This document shows positions 36,609 to 45,102 of a stretch of 64,000 nt of DNA, piece by piece. Numbering within the stretch: position 1 is the stretch's first letter; each line of letters starts with the position of its first letter. Position numbers and translations under genes: made by a program. This DNA is from Nafulsella turpanensis ZLM-10. GTDB lineage: Bacteria > Bacteroidota > Bacteroidia > Cytophagales > Cyclobacteriaceae. The notes below the pieces were generated by a model that did no database searches, was not told where the DNA came from, and was given only the letters and a program-made list of their open reading frames with translations. Location of the stretch: assembly GCF_000346615.1 (NCBI RefSeq), contig NZ_ANNU01000019.1, positions 62,001-126,000 on the forward strand, in the 5' to 3' direction.

Positions 36609-37847
36609 TTAAGCTACCCTGAGCTTCTTGAACTTCGATTTCTCGATTTTCTCTTCTGCATATTCGCGGTTTATCACCAGTTCACTGCTTTCTTTTTCTG
36701 AAGGCAGCTCAAACATGGCATCCGTTACAATCGATTCGCAAATAGAGCGAAGACCGCGGGCTCCCAGTTTATTTTCCATCGCCTTTTCAACGATGTAGTC
36801 CAGCGCATCTTCGGTAAACTCCAGCTTTATGCCTTCCATTTCGAAAAGCTTATGATACTGCTTTACCAGTGCATTTTTAGGCTGGGTCAGGATCATCTTC
36901 AGCGTTTCCTTGTCCAGCGGGTTCAGGAAGGTAACAATGGGCAGACGGCCTAAAAGCTCCGGTATGAGGCCGAAAGACTTCAGGTCCTGAGCTGTTACAT
37001 ACTGCAGCATATTTTCCTCATCGATACCGGCTTTTTCCATGGCCTTATCTACCGAGTTAAAGCCCAGCTGGCGGGTGTTAAGCCGATTACCGATTACCCG
37101 GTGAATACCATCAAAAGCACCGCCGCAAATAAACAGGATGTTTTCGGTATTGATGCTGATCATTTTCTGGTCGGGATGCTTACGGCCGCCCTGTGGCGGA
37201 ACATTTACATGCGTACCTTCCAGCAGTTTTAACAGGCCTTGCTGAACCCCTTCGCCACTAACATCGCGGGTAATGGAAGGGTTATCGGACTTACGGGCAA
37301 TCTTGTCCAGCTCATCGATGTACACGATACCGCGTTCGGCAGCTTCTACCTTATAATCGGCAGCCTGCAGCAGACGGGTAAGGATGCTCTCCACATCTTC
37401 GCCCACATAACCTGCTTCTGTTAATACAGTGGCATCGGCTATGCAGAAGGGTACTTCAAGAATTTTTGCCAGTGAGCGGGCCAGGTAAGTTTTGCCGGTA
37501 CCGGTTTCGCCCACCATGATAATATTCGATTTCTCGATAATAATATCATCGTTCTTGCCACGCTTCTTCTGTGTCAGTCTTTTGTAGTGGTTGTACACCG
37601 CTACCGAAAGAATCTTTTTTGCTTCGTCCTGGCCTACCACGTACTGGTCCAGGTGTTTTTTCATTTCTACCGGCTTTACCAGCTTAAATTCAGGAGCGGC
37701 CTCCTTACTCTTGGTTTTGAGCTCCTCGGTCAAAATCTGGTTGGCCTGCGAAATGCATTTATCGCAGATGTGTGCGTGTATGCCTGATATCATCAGGTCC
37801 ACATCTTTTTTACTTCGCCCGCAAAACGAGCATGTTACTTGCGCCAT
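36609..37847 (-). CDS. clpX: ATP-dependent Clp protease ATP-binding subunit ClpX
   Basis: ClpX is the AAA+ unfoldase that feeds substrates to ClpP. The 412-residue protein has the N-terminal C4 zinc finger C6-SF-C9 / C28-DK-C31, Walker A 'GETGTGKT' (residues 113-120), Walker B '[13 protein letters not shown]', the pore-loop and sensor regions ('[12 protein letters not shown]', '[11 protein letters not shown]') and '[15 protein letters not shown]' (sensor 2). It follows clpP by 13 bases on the same strand and must be in the same operon. Confidence 0.98.
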   Translation of the reverse strand: MAQVTCSFCGRSKKDVDLMISGIHAHICDKCISQANQILTEELKTKSKEAAPEFKLVKPVEMKKHLDQYVVGQDEAKKILSVAVYNHYKRLTQKKRGKNDDIIIEKSNIIMVGETGTGKTYLARSLAKILEVPFCIADATVLTEAGYVGEDVESILTRLLQAADYKVEAAERGIVYIDELDKIARKSDNPSITRDVSGEGVQQGLLKLLEGTHVNVPPQGGRKHPDQKMISINTENILFICGGAFDGIHRVIGNRLNTRQLGFNSVDKAMEKAGIDEENMLQYVTAQDLKSFGLIPELLGRLPIVTFLNPLDKETLKMILTQPKNALVKQYHKLFEMEGIKLEFTEDALDYIVEKAMENKLGARGLRSICESIVTDAMFELPSEKESSELVINREYAEEKIEKSKFKKLRVA

Positions 37848-37860
37848 ATATTAGCTTTCC

Positions 37861-38541
37861 TTAATCTTTTTTCTTCTCGCGTACCAACACCTCGTCGATA
37901 AGGCCATATTCTTTGGCTTCCTCGGCTCTTAACCAATAGTCGCGGTCGGAGTCACGTTCTATTTGTTCATACGTTTTTCCACTGTGCTGGGCCAGGATTT
38001 CGTACAATTCTTTCTTCAATTGCAGAATCTGGCGCGCAGTAATTTCAATATCTGATGCCTGTCCCTGTGCACCACCCAGTGGCTGGTGAATCATAATACG
38101 GGAATGGGGGAGGGCAGAGCGCTTATTAGCAGCACCACCGGCCAGTAAAACAGCACCCATAGAGGCCGCTAAGCCTGTACAGATGGTCGATACATCAGGA
38201 GCAATGTACTGCATTGTATCATATATTCCTAAACCTGCATATACAGAGCCACCCGGGCTATTGACGTACAGCAACACATCCTTTTTCGGGTCGGCCGATT
38301 CGAGGAAGAGGAGCTGTGCGGTAATAATATTTGCGATATGGTCATCCACCTGCATGCCCAGGAAAATGATGCGGTCCATCATCAGGCGCGAAAATACGTC
38401 GATTTCACGGAAGTTAGTCGGGCGTTCTTCAATAACCGAGCGGGTCATGTTTTCTACACGCTGGAAGTATGAGTCTATAGTAGATCCGCTGATGCCTTGT
38501 CCTTTGACAGCGTATTTTCTGAATTCGTCTTTGTTAAGCAT
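37861..38541 (-). CDS. clpP: ATP-dependent Clp protease proteolytic subunit
   Basis: ClpP is the tetradecameric serine protease partner of ClpX. The 226-residue protein has the catalytic triad Ser127 ('[14 protein letters not shown]'), His152 ('[10 protein letters not shown]') and Asp201 ('[10 protein letters not shown]'), and the processing-region N-terminus is extended by about 40 residues compared with E. coli. The order tig-clpP-clpX is the usual bacterial one. Here a terminator and a new -7 box separate tig from clpP, so clpPX can be expressed on its own. Confidence 0.97.
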   Translation of the reverse strand: MLNKDEFRKYAVKGQGISGSTIDSYFQRVENMTRSVIEERPTNFREIDVFSRLMMDRIIFLGMQVDDHIANIITAQLLFLESADPKKDVLLYVNSPGGSVYAGLGIYDTMQYIAPDVSTICTGLAASMGAVLLAGGAANKRSALPHSRIMIHQPLGGAQGQASDIEITARQILQLKKELYEILAQHSGKTYEQIERDSDRDYWLRAEEAKEYGLIDEVLVREKKKD

Positions 38542-38566
38542 TGCTGATGAAATATTTGATATGTTA

Positions 38567-38574
38567 CAAAAATA
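38567..38574 (-). promoter_or_regulatory. Putative -7 promoter box for clpPX
   Basis: On the minus strand TATTTTTG matches TAnnTTTG, 25 bases before the clpP ATG. It overlaps the T-tract of the tig terminator. Confidence 0.4.
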
Positions 38575-38603
38575 AAAAAAAAGTCCTTTGTTGAAAGGAC
38601 TTT
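38567..38603 (-). terminator. Rho-independent terminator of tig
   Basis: AAAGTCCTTT (38580-38589) and AAAGGACTTT (38594-38603) form a perfect 10-bp stem around GTTG. On the minus strand the stem is followed by a long T-tract (38567-38581). Confidence 0.85.
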
Positions 38604-38633
38604 CAGTATAACTATAATTTCTGGATTTTAGTT

Positions 38634-39962
38634 TTATGCGAGCATATTTCTGAACTCGTCGGCGCTGATTTTCTTTTTCTCCAGCTTTATTTTTTCCCGA
38701 ACAGCGTCCATTACTTTTTGCGTACGCACCTGGGTGTGTACTTTCATGTAATTCTGGCCGTTTTCTCCCTGAATATAATTCTGGGCAAAAGCATCGAGAT
38801 TGTCTTCCATACCGGAAAGGCCCGAGCCTGCAAGCTGCTGGCGGATCATGTCCTTTACGGAATCCATTACATCCTCATGCTCTACCTTAATGTCATTTTC
38901 TTCAGAAATGCGGTTCGTAATAAGGTTCCAGCGCAGGTCTTTGGTGTAGAGGTCGTATTCCCGCTCCACATCGGCGGCTGTTACCTTGCCCTGGTTGGCT
39001 ACTATTAACCAACGCTTCAGAAATTCGTCAGGCAGTTCAATAGTGGTGCTGTCGAGAAGGGTTTCCTGTATTTTCTGGTTGGTGTAGTTCTCTGCTTCGC
39101 GATTGTAGTTTTCGGCAATCGTTTCCTCAACCTTCTTAATAAACTCTTCTTCTGACTTTACAGCGTCTTTTCCAAACACTTTATCGAACAGCTCCTGGTT
39201 TAGCTCTGCGGGCTCGCGGCGGTTTACGTTTTGTACAGTTAAAGTAAAAGTGCCATTCAGTTCTTTAGCCTCTTCTTCAGTTTTACCGGTAGCCTGTGCA
39301 ATGGCCGCCTCATCTTTAAAAGTCTTCTGAATGTCGAAGCTTACAGTATCATCCTTCTTCAGACCAATGAATTTCTTCTGCTCTTTCTCTGCAATATCGT
39401 CGATGGCAATGGTGCCGGTTTCCTCTATGGAGCTATCTTCCGATTTGATGGTGCCATACAGCAAATCACCTGCTTCAGAAGCCTCCGGGTTGGTCATTTT
39501 GCCGAACTGCTGCTTCAGGTTGTCCATTGTTTCATTCATCACCTTGTCGCCCACCTCAATTTCATAGGCATCGACCTTTATTTTGTCGGACAGCTCAACA
39601 GAAAAATCGCCGGCTACGCCAATGTCATAGATAAAGGTAAACTCCTTCTGGTTGTCCCAGTCAATTTTTTCGGCCTCCTCTGTATTCGGTAGCGGGTCGC
39701 CTAAAATCTTCAGTTTATTTTCTTTAATATAGTCGTTTACCGATTGAGAAAGCAGATTATTGATTTCTTCCACCATAATGGCTTTGCCGTACATTTTACG
39801 GATCATGCCTTCCGGTACCTTACCCGGGCGAAAGCCTTTGATGGTGGCTTTGCGGCGGTAATCCTTAATTTTTTCTTCAACCTTAGGTTGGTAATCAGCT
39901 TCGTTTAGCGTAATTTTAATGGAGGCCTCGGTGGCGCTTTTTTTATCTAATTGAATATCCAA
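38634..39962 (-). CDS. tig: Trigger factor (ribosome-associated chaperone)
   Basis: Trigger factor binds ribosomal protein L23 and shields nascent chains. The 442-residue protein has the ribosome-binding signature in the N-terminal domain ('[21 protein letters not shown]', core GFRPGKVP at about residues 43-50), a central PPIase-like domain (around 150-240) and a long helical C-terminal domain. The start codon is TTG (39962-39960): the homologous N-terminus 'MDIQLDKK' begins there and no in-frame ATG lies between it and the conserved region. It is followed by clpP and clpX. Bacteroidota trigger factors are divergent, but this assignment is firm. Confidence 0.93.
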   Translation of the reverse strand: MDIQLDKKSATEASIKITLNEADYQPKVEEKIKDYRRKATIKGFRPGKVPEGMIRKMYGKAIMVEEINNLLSQSVNDYIKENKLKILGDPLPNTEEAEKIDWDNQKEFTFIYDIGVAGDFSVELSDKIKVDAYEIEVGDKVMNETMDNLKQQFGKMTNPEASEAGDLLYGTIKSEDSSIEETGTIAIDDIAEKEQKKFIGLKKDDTVSFDIQKTFKDEAAIAQATGKTEEEAKELNGTFTLTVQNVNRREPAELNQELFDKVFGKDAVKSEEEFIKKVEETIAENYNREAENYTNQKIQETLLDSTTIELPDEFLKRWLIVANQGKVTAADVEREYDLYTKDLRWNLITNRISEENDIKVEHEDVMDSVKDMIRQQLAGSGLSGMEDNLDAFAQNYIQGENGQNYMKVHTQVRTQKVMDAVREKIKLEKKKISADEFRNMLA

Positions 39963-40013
39963 AGCTATAAAACTTAAAAGTGCACAATATTATTTACTAC
40001 TAACTCTAATAAC

Positions 40014-40058
40014 TAAAAACCCTCCATTACGATCAATTGTAATCATAATCGAGGGTTC
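40014..40058 (-). terminator. Terminator downstream of tRNA-Leu
   Basis: On the minus strand AACCCTC (40058-40052 region) and GAGGGTT (40022-40016 region) pair at the base of a longer imperfect stem and are followed by a short T-tract. It lies between the tRNA gene and tig. Confidence 0.6.
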
Positions 40059-40065
40059 GTAGGTG

Positions 40066-40147
40066 TGCGGATGGAGGGACTCGAACCCCCATGCCTCGCG
40101 GCGCTAGATCCTAAGTCTAGTGCGTCTACCAATTTCGCCACATCCGC
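40066..40147 (-). tRNA. tRNA-Leu (anticodon UAG)
   Basis: The minus strand folds as a tRNA. The acceptor strand GCGGATG (40147-40141) pairs with CATCCGC, followed by discriminator A at 40066. The anticodon stem CTAGA/TCTAG encloses the loop CTTAGGA, giving anticodon TAG, which reads CUN leucine codons. The T-arm is GGGGG-TTCGAGT-CCCTC and the variable arm is long, as expected for a class II tRNA. CCA is not encoded. Confidence 0.95.
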
Positions 40148-40215
40148 TTAAAATTGGTGTTGCAAAGGTAGATAGTTATTTTAAAACATCAATACATCGG
40201 GCAAAATTTTTTTGC

Positions 40216-40223
40216 TAATTTTG
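40216..40223 (+). promoter_or_regulatory. Putative -7 promoter box for rel
   Basis: TAATTTTG matches TAnnTTTG and lies 25 bases before the chosen ATG at 40248. The region is AT-rich, so a chance match is possible. Confidence 0.35.
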
Positions 40224-40247
40224 ATATTTTGTAAACAAGTAGCGTTG

Positions 40248-42455
40248 ATGGTTACCATAGATCTGGAAGCAGAGAAGAAAGAAATAATCCGCAGATATAG
40301 AAAATTACTGAGGCACGCAAAACCTTTCCTGAAAGACGGAGATGCCAAGCTGATTAAAAAGGCCTTTAACACTTCAAACGAGGCCCACCAGGAAATGCGG
40401 CGTAAGTCTGGCGAGCCGTATATTTACCACCCGCTCGCGGTAGCCCAGATATGTGTCGATGAAATTGGCCTTGGTACTACTTCCATTGTGGCAGCTCTGC
40501 TGCACGATGTGGTGGAGGATACCGACGTAGAGCTGGAAGATATTGAGCGGGAGTTTGGTCCGAAGGTAGCCCGTATTATCGATGGCCTTACGAAAATAAG
40601 CGGTGTATTTGAGCATGGTAGCTCCCAGCAGGCGGAGAATTTCCGGAAAATGCTGCTTACGTTGTCCGAAGATGTGCGGGTAATCCTGATTAAGCTTGCT
40701 GACCGCCTGCATAATATGCGTACGCTTGGCAGTGTGCAGCAGCATAAGCAGCTCAAAATTGCCTCCGAAACCATGTACCTCTATGCTCCGCTGGCTCACC
40801 GGCTGGGGCTCTATAGTATGAAGTCGGAGCTGGAAGACTTATACCTTAAGTTTACTGAGCCGCAGATTTACCGCAGTATTGCCCGCAGTATTAGTGCCAC
40901 CAAGGCCGCTCGAGGCAAGTTTATCCGAAACTTTATCCGCCCCATAGAAGAGGAGCTGAAGAGCCTCGATCTCGATTTCATTATTAAAGGCCGGCCCAAA
41001 AGCATTTATTCCATCTGGAATAAAATGAAAAAGCAAAATATACCTTTTGAGGAGGTGTATGACCTTTTTGCCATTCGCATAATACTGGATGCAGATATAG
41101 AGCAGGAGAAGGCGGCCTGCTGGCAGGTTTACTCTGTTGTAACGGATTATTATAAACCCAATCCCGACCGCCTGCGCGACTGGATTAGTACCCCCAAGGC
41201 CAATGGTTACGAATCGCTCCACACCACAGTTATGAGCAGCACCGGCCAATGGGTAGAGGTACAGATACGCTCCCGCCGCATGGATGAGATTGCCGAAAAA
41301 GGCTATGCCGCCCACTGGAAGTACAAAGAGCATAAAGCGGGAAGTAAAGAAGGTGGCCTTGAAATGTGGATTGCCCGCGTACGGGAAATGCTGGAGTCAA
41401 GTGAAGCCCCGGCCATTGAGTTTGTAGACGATTTCAGGTCCAACCTGTTTAACGATGAGGTTTTTGCCTTTACGCCTAAAGGCGATTTGATGCCGATGCC
41501 GAATGGCTCCACAGCTCTTGACTTTGCCTTTGAAATCCATACCGAAATTGGTGCCCACTGCCTGGGTGCAAAAGTTAACCAGCGCCTGGTGCCCCTGAGC
41601 TATGTACTTAAAAATGGCGACCAGGTAGAGATTCTGACTTCCGAAAAGCAGAAGCCCAGTGAAGACTGGCTCCGCTTCGTGGTAAGCTCAAAAGCCCGAT
41701 CCAAGATTAAGGAATGCCTGCGGGAAGAGAAAAAGAATGCGGCCGCCGAAGGGAAAGAAATTGTGGAGAGGAAGCTGAAACAAATGAAGCTCCCCATGAA
41801 CCAGGAGACCGTGAATCAGCTTAGGGCTTTCTTTGAGACCAAAACGCCACTTGACTTTTTTTATAAGGTCGGAAAAGGAGTGATTGACCCGAAGGATATT
41901 AAGCGCTTTAAGGAATTTAAGCAAACGGCCCGGCAGACTTATAAGCCCGAAATATCCGATGCCAAATCTTTCGAGCGTGAAATTGCCAAGGCTAAAAACC
42001 AGGAGCAGGATTACCTGCTGATAGGGGAAGATATGAATGTGGTGGATTATAAGCTGGCAAAATGCTGTAATCCTATTCCGGGCGATGATGTGTTTGGCTT
42101 TGTGACGGTAAATGAAGGAATCAAAATCCACCGGAACAGCTGTCCGAATGCGGTAGAACTGCTCTCTAACTATGGCTATAGGGTCGTTAAGGCTAAGTGG
42201 ACCTCCCAGCAGGAAATTGCCTTCCTTGCCGGTCTGCGCGTCGATGGAACCGACCGTGTGGGGCTGATTAACGATATCACCAAAATTATCTCCGACGAGC
42301 TGCACGTAAATATGCAGTCCATCTCTATCGAAACGGAAGGTGGCATATTCGAAGGTATTATCAAGCTATACGTAAACGATACCCGCCATCTGGAAATGCT
42401 GATTAAGAAAATGGAGAAGGTAAAAGGAATTGTTAAGGTGTACCGATTTCATTAG
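40248..42455 (+). CDS. Bifunctional (p)ppGpp synthetase/hydrolase, RelA/SpoT family
   Basis: A 735-residue long RSH protein that makes and degrades the alarmone (p)ppGpp. The N-terminal HD hydrolase domain has 'YIYHPLAVAQICVDEIGLGT', the catalytic 'LLHDVVEDT' and 'LIKLADRLHNMRTL', so hydrolase activity should be intact. The synthetase domain follows ('YDLFAIRIILD', 'WISTPKANGYESLHTTVM'), then TGS ('VFAFTPKGDLMPMPNGSTALDFAF'-type segment around residue 405), the cysteine-containing zinc-finger/RIS region ('KLAKCCNPIPGDD') and a C-terminal ACT domain ('VDGTDRVGLINDITKII'). The ATG at 40248 is preferred over a TTG at 40212. The stop codon overlaps the first base of a heptameric tandem repeat. 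Confidence 0.95.
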   Translation: MVTIDLEAEKKEIIRRYRKLLRHAKPFLKDGDAKLIKKAFNTSNEAHQEMRRKSGEPYIYHPLAVAQICVDEIGLGTTSIVAALLHDVVEDTDVELEDIEREFGPKVARIIDGLTKISGVFEHGSSQQAENFRKMLLTLSEDVRVILIKLADRLHNMRTLGSVQQHKQLKIASETMYLYAPLAHRLGLYSMKSELEDLYLKFTEPQIYRSIARSISATKAARGKFIRNFIRPIEEELKSLDLDFIIKGRPKSIYSIWNKMKKQNIPFEEVYDLFAIRIILDADIEQEKAACWQVYSVVTDYYKPNPDRLRDWISTPKANGYESLHTTVMSSTGQWVEVQIRSRRMDEIAEKGYAAHWKYKEHKAGSKEGGLEMWIARVREMLESSEAPAIEFVDDFRSNLFNDEVFAFTPKGDLMPMPNGSTALDFAFEIHTEIGAHCLGAKVNQRLVPLSYVLKNGDQVEILTSEKQKPSEDWLRFVVSSKARSKIKECLREEKKNAAAEGKEIVERKLKQMKLPMNQETVNQLRAFFETKTPLDFFYKVGKGVIDPKDIKRFKEFKQTARQTYKPEISDAKSFEREIAKAKNQEQDYLLIGEDMNVVDYKLAKCCNPIPGDDVFGFVTVNEGIKIHRNSCPNAVELLSNYGYRVVKAKWTSQQEIAFLAGLRVDGTDRVGLINDITKIISDELHVNMQSISIETEGGIFEGIIKLYVNDTRHLEMLIKKMEKVKGIVKVYRFH

Positions 42456-42496
42456 TAGTGAGTAGTGAGTAGTGAGTAGTGAGTAGTGAGTAGTGA
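42455..42496 (+). repeat. Tandem heptamer (GTAGTGA)x6
   Basis: Six perfect copies of GTAGTGA run from 42455 to 42496, beginning with the last base of the rel stop codon. The reverse complement of the same unit (TCACTAC) occurs again just before hisA (within 47839-47850). Confidence 0.95.
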
Positions 42497-42573
42497 ATTA
42501 GAAGACAAAAGGCTATAGATATTAGGAAATAAGGTTTGAAAAAGGAAGAAGAGCGGCAGGGTTCCTAAGTCGC

Positions 42574-42613
42574 TGTCATTGCGAGGAGGCCCTAAAGCCG
42601 ACGTGGCAATCTC
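42574..42613. repeat. REP-like intergenic repeat, 'TGTCATTGCGAGGAGG ... GCAATCTC' type
   Basis: The ends TGTCATTGCGAG and GGCAATCTC flank a short core with an interrupted inverted repeat (GGAGGCCC... GCCGACG). The same ends occur in opposite orientation at 49498-49538 and a related form at 18343-18410. Confidence 0.6.
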
Positions 42614-42802
42614 TGTTAAATTGAAAGAGAGTAGGAAGGGGGAAGCCAGAGGGAGTGCAAGTATGCGGGAGATGGGCACGTTACTCCCCATAACAGTTTC
42701 TATTGGAGGTGTCTCTATACTGTAAACTCAATATCCACACCCATTACCCATACAAAAACCAACAACTGCTCTTGATTTCCCGCAATTAAGGAAGAATTGT
42801 AG

Positions 42803-42810
42803 TATATTTG
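42803..42810 (+). promoter_or_regulatory. Putative -7 promoter box for the Fur-family gene
   Basis: TATATTTG matches TAnnTTTG exactly, 34 bases before the ATG. Its last base is the first base of the palindrome at 42810-42824. Confidence 0.5.
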
Positions 42811-42824
42811 TTCTTATTAAGAAC
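42810..42824 (+). promoter_or_regulatory. 7-1-7 palindrome, candidate Fur/PerR operator
   Basis: GTTCTTATTAAGAAC is a perfect 7-bp inverted repeat with a single central base. That is the geometry of Fur-family boxes (e.g. the PerR box). It sits on the predicted transcription start of the Fur-family gene itself, which suggests autoregulation. Confidence 0.6.
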
Positions 42825-42844
42825 TGCAAAGCCCCCGGCAAAAT

Positions 42845-43330
42845 ATGGCGCTGAATGAAGCATTATTCGATAAAGTAAAAAAAATTTTTACAGCTTACCT
42901 GGAAAGTAAAGCCCTGCGTAAAACGCCGGAACGTTTTGCTATTCTGGAAGAGATTTATACCCGCGAAGGGCACTTCGATGTGGAATCGCTCTACATCAGC
43001 ATGAAGAATAAGAATTATCGTGTAAGCCGGGCCACGGTATATAATACGCTCGACCTCCTGGTGGAGTGCGATCTGGTAAGCAAGCATCAGTTTGGCAAAA
43101 ACCTTGCGCAGTACGAAAAGAGCTACGGGAATAAGCAGCACGACCACCTTATTTGCACCGACTGCAGTCGTGTGCTGGAGTTCTGCGATCCGCGAATTTA
43201 TAACATTCAGAAAATGGCCGGTGAAATGCTGGGATTCAATATTCTCCATCACTCGCTCATCCTCTATGGTACCTGTACAAAGGAAAACTGTGAACATAGG
43301 CCAGTAGTAAAAGAAGGTGCTGAAGAATAA
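42845..43330 (+). CDS. Fur-family metal-dependent transcriptional regulator (Fur or PerR type)
   Basis: A 161-residue winged-helix repressor. The DNA-binding domain includes '[30 protein letters not shown]' (recognisable as RxTxxRxxILE...HFxxExLY) and '[19 protein letters not shown]', the recognition helix region. The dimerisation domain has the metal-binding block H99-D-H101-LI-C104-TD-C107 and a second pair C144/C149 ('GTCTKENC') for structural zinc. Whether it senses iron (Fur) or peroxide (PerR) cannot be decided from these residues. A candidate operator lies at its own promoter. purA follows 98 bases downstream. Confidence 0.9.
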   Translation: MALNEALFDKVKKIFTAYLESKALRKTPERFAILEEIYTREGHFDVESLYISMKNKNYRVSRATVYNTLDLLVECDLVSKHQFGKNLAQYEKSYGNKQHDHLICTDCSRVLEFCDPRIYNIQKMAGEMLGFNILHHSLILYGTCTKENCEHRPVVKEGAEE

Positions 43331-43428
43331 AAGCGCCGGGTTCTTTTTTACTTTAATTTTTTTACTTTTACATCCGCTGAAGATACCTGCCTGGTATCGG
43401 TTTTCTTTAGAAGAAATTAATATTACTC

Positions 43429-44715
43429 ATGAAAGTAGATATACTGCTCGGGCTCCAGTGGGGCGATGAAGGTAAAGGTAAAGTGGTCGACTATCTGGCC
43501 CCTAAGTATGATATGGTGGCCCGTTTTCAGGGAGGCCCTAATGCCGGCCATACGCTGGAGTTCGATGGCATAAAGCATGTGCTGCACCAGATTCCTTCCG
43601 GAATTTTCCGTTCCGATATCAAAAACCTGATTGGCAATGGAGTAGTACTGGACCCGGTCATTCTGAAGAGAGAGATTGAAGCACTGGAGAAGTACAAGGT
43701 AAATACCAAGGCTAACCTGTATATCTCAAAAAAAGCACAGGTCATTCTGCCTACTCACCGAATGCTCGATGCAGCCTCTGAGCAGGCCAAGGGCGAAGGC
43801 AAAATTGGTTCTACCCTCAAAGGAATAGGGCCTACTTATTCCGATAAAATTGCCCGCCAGGGCCTGAGAGTTGGCGACCTGCTGGCCGATAATTTCCGCA
43901 AAAAATATGATGAACTGACCGATAAGCACCGCACACTGCTGGGTTTTTACAATTACCCGACCGGACTGGCGGAAGCAGAAGCAACCTTTTTTGAGGCAGT
44001 GGAATTTCTAAAGCAGTTCAACATCATCGACAGCGAATACCTGATTAACGAGGTAGTAGAATCCAATCAGCGGGTATTGGCTGAGGGTGCGCAGGGCTCT
44101 TTGCTTGATATCGACTTTGGCAGCTATCCTTTTGTAACCAGCTCCAATACCATGGCTGCCGGTGCCTGTACCGGCCTTGGAGTAGCACCCGGAAATATCG
44201 GCGAAGTGTTCGGTATTTTTAAAGCTTATTGTACCCGTGTAGGCAGCGGCCCTTTCCCGACTGAGTTGAATGATGAAACCGGCGAGCGCATGCGCAGGGA
44301 AGGAAATGAATTTGGAGCAACCACCGGCCGAAGCCGTCGTTGTGGCTGGCTCGACCTGCCTGCCCTTAAGTACGCCATCATGATTAACGGAGCTACCCAA
44401 TTGTTTATGATGAAGGCCGATGTGCTGAATATCTTTGAAGAGATTAAAGTCTGTACGCATTATAAACTGCCCGATGGCACGCTTACAGATCGGCTTCCGT
44501 TCGATATTGATATAAAATTAGAGCCGGTTTATAAAAGCATGAAAGGCTGGCATCAGTCACTGAAAGGTATGCAGGAATTTGACCAGCTGCCGGAAGAACT
44601 GCTGACTTATGTTAAATTCCTCGAGCAGGAGGTAAAAGTGCCCATTAATATTGTTTCAATTGGTCCTGACCGTACCGAAACAATAATAAGAGGAGAACTG
44701 GTGGAGAAATTGTAA
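43429..44715 (+). CDS. purA: Adenylosuccinate synthetase
   Basis: PurA joins IMP and aspartate with GTP to form adenylosuccinate, the first committed step to AMP. The 428-residue protein opens with 'ILLGLQWGDEGKGKVVDYLA' (P-loop-like GDEGKGK with the catalytic Asp) and 'FQGGPNAGHTL'. It also has 'GIGPTYSDKIARQGLRVGDL', 'EGAQGSLLDIDFGSYPFVTSS' (core EGAQGSLLDIDFGSYP), 'TTGRSRRCGWLDL' and the C-terminal 'IVSIGPDRTETI'. Length is standard. Confidence 0.98.
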   Translation: MKVDILLGLQWGDEGKGKVVDYLAPKYDMVARFQGGPNAGHTLEFDGIKHVLHQIPSGIFRSDIKNLIGNGVVLDPVILKREIEALEKYKVNTKANLYISKKAQVILPTHRMLDAASEQAKGEGKIGSTLKGIGPTYSDKIARQGLRVGDLLADNFRKKYDELTDKHRTLLGFYNYPTGLAEAEATFFEAVEFLKQFNIIDSEYLINEVVESNQRVLAEGAQGSLLDIDFGSYPFVTSSNTMAAGACTGLGVAPGNIGEVFGIFKAYCTRVGSGPFPTELNDETGERMRREGNEFGATTGRSRRCGWLDLPALKYAIMINGATQLFMMKADVLNIFEEIKVCTHYKLPDGTLTDRLPFDIDIKLEPVYKSMKGWHQSLKGMQEFDQLPEELLTYVKFLEQEVKVPINIVSIGPDRTETIIRGELVEKL

Positions 44716-44722
44716 TATTATC

Positions 44723-44754
44723 TTGTATTTTAGGTTAATATCACCTTACTTGGA
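44723..44754 (+). promoter_or_regulatory. Putative promoter of the asnA attenuator region
   Basis: TTG (44723-44725) and TACTTGGA (44747-44754, imperfect TAnnTTTG) are 21 bases apart, close to Bacteroidota spacing. Transcription would start shortly before the first Asn-rich leader frame at 44776. Confidence 0.35.
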
Positions 44755-44775
44755 TAATAGATAAAAAGACAGTAC

Positions 44776-44862
44776 ATGCAGCATCTTTTCAGTAATAACC
44801 AGAATCTTAATAGTGGCCTGAATAAAAATCAGGGCAGAGGAAGGTTATTGTTGATATCTTGA
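44776..44862 (+). CDS. Asn-rich leader peptide 1 of the asnA attenuator
   Basis: A 28-codon frame, ATG at 44776 and TGA at 44860-44862, starting MQHLFSNNQNLNSGLNKNQ. Asn codons are at positions 7, 8, 10, 12, 16 and 18 (44794-44829), i.e. 6 of 28. A terminator hairpin follows 25 bases after the stop and asnA is the next real gene. No protein function is expected; the act of translating Asn codons would be the sensor. This is inferred from codon content, position and the hairpin. Confidence 0.75.
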   Translation: MQHLFSNNQNLNSGLNKNQGRGRLLLIS

Positions 44863-44926
44863 TGGTGCACGCTCACAAAAGAATAACAAAGCCTTCCTGA
44901 AGAAAACAGGGAGGCTTTTTTAGTTT
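44838..44926 (+). promoter_or_regulatory. Attenuator 1: antiterminator segment and terminator hairpin
   Basis: The terminator stem is AAAGCCTTCCTG (44888-44899) with CAGGGAGGCTTT (44907-44918), 12 bp with one G-U pair, followed by T-rich sequence. AGGAAGG (44838-44844) is exactly complementary to the left arm core CCTTCCT (44892-44898), extendable by a G-U and an A-U pair, so it can form an antiterminator. AGGAAGG starts 9 bases after the last Asn codon and lies within the leader frame. A ribosome at the Asn codons in the first half would leave it free; one at the stop would have disrupted it. Confidence 0.75.
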
Positions 44927-44963
44927 CAGGAAAAAAGCAATAGCACAAATAGCCAACAACGAA

Positions 44964-45014
44964 ATGGGCCGCTCAATTAACTTCAACAATGGCAATAATA
45001 ATCCTCCCCCATAG
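44964..45014 (+). CDS. Asn-rich leader peptide 2 of the asnA attenuator
   Basis: A 16-codon frame MGRSINFNNGNNNPPP with TAG at 45012-45014. Six of 16 codons are Asn, three of them consecutive just before a Pro triplet. It starts 38 bases after the first terminator's T-tract and is followed by a second terminator, then asnA. I see no separate promoter between the first terminator and this frame, so the two control points appear to act in series. The proline run could itself slow the ribosome. Confidence 0.75.
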   Translation: MGRSINFNNGNNNPPP

Positions 45015-45078
45015 GGTGAGCCGGCCTTGTATTGTCATACAAAAGCCCTCTCACCTAAGTGGTGGAGGGCTTTTTTTT
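45015..45078 (+). promoter_or_regulatory. Attenuator 2: antiterminator segment and terminator hairpin
   Basis: The terminator has AAAAGCCCTC-T-CACC (45041-45055) pairing with GGTG-GAGGGC-TTTT (45061-45074) with one bulged T, followed by eight T. GGTGAG (45015-45020), directly after the leader stop codon, is complementary to CTCACC (45050-45055) on the left arm, so it can compete with the terminator. It would be covered by a ribosome at the stop codon and free when the ribosome stalls earlier. Confidence 0.7.
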
Positions 45079-45102
45079 ATTCTTAAACCTTAAAATTTTT
45101 AA

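Larger units (their letters stand above)
42456..42844. other. Intergenic region between rel and the Fur-family gene
   Basis: This 389-base region contains the (GTAGTGA)6 tandem, a REP-like repeat (42574-42613), and at its end a -7 box and a 7-1-7 palindrome. No gene is present. Confidence 0.6.

Noticed and set aside
42692-42844. Riboswitch before the Fur-family gene
   Set aside because: Only a short palindrome and a promoter box are present; there is no room or structure for a riboswitch.
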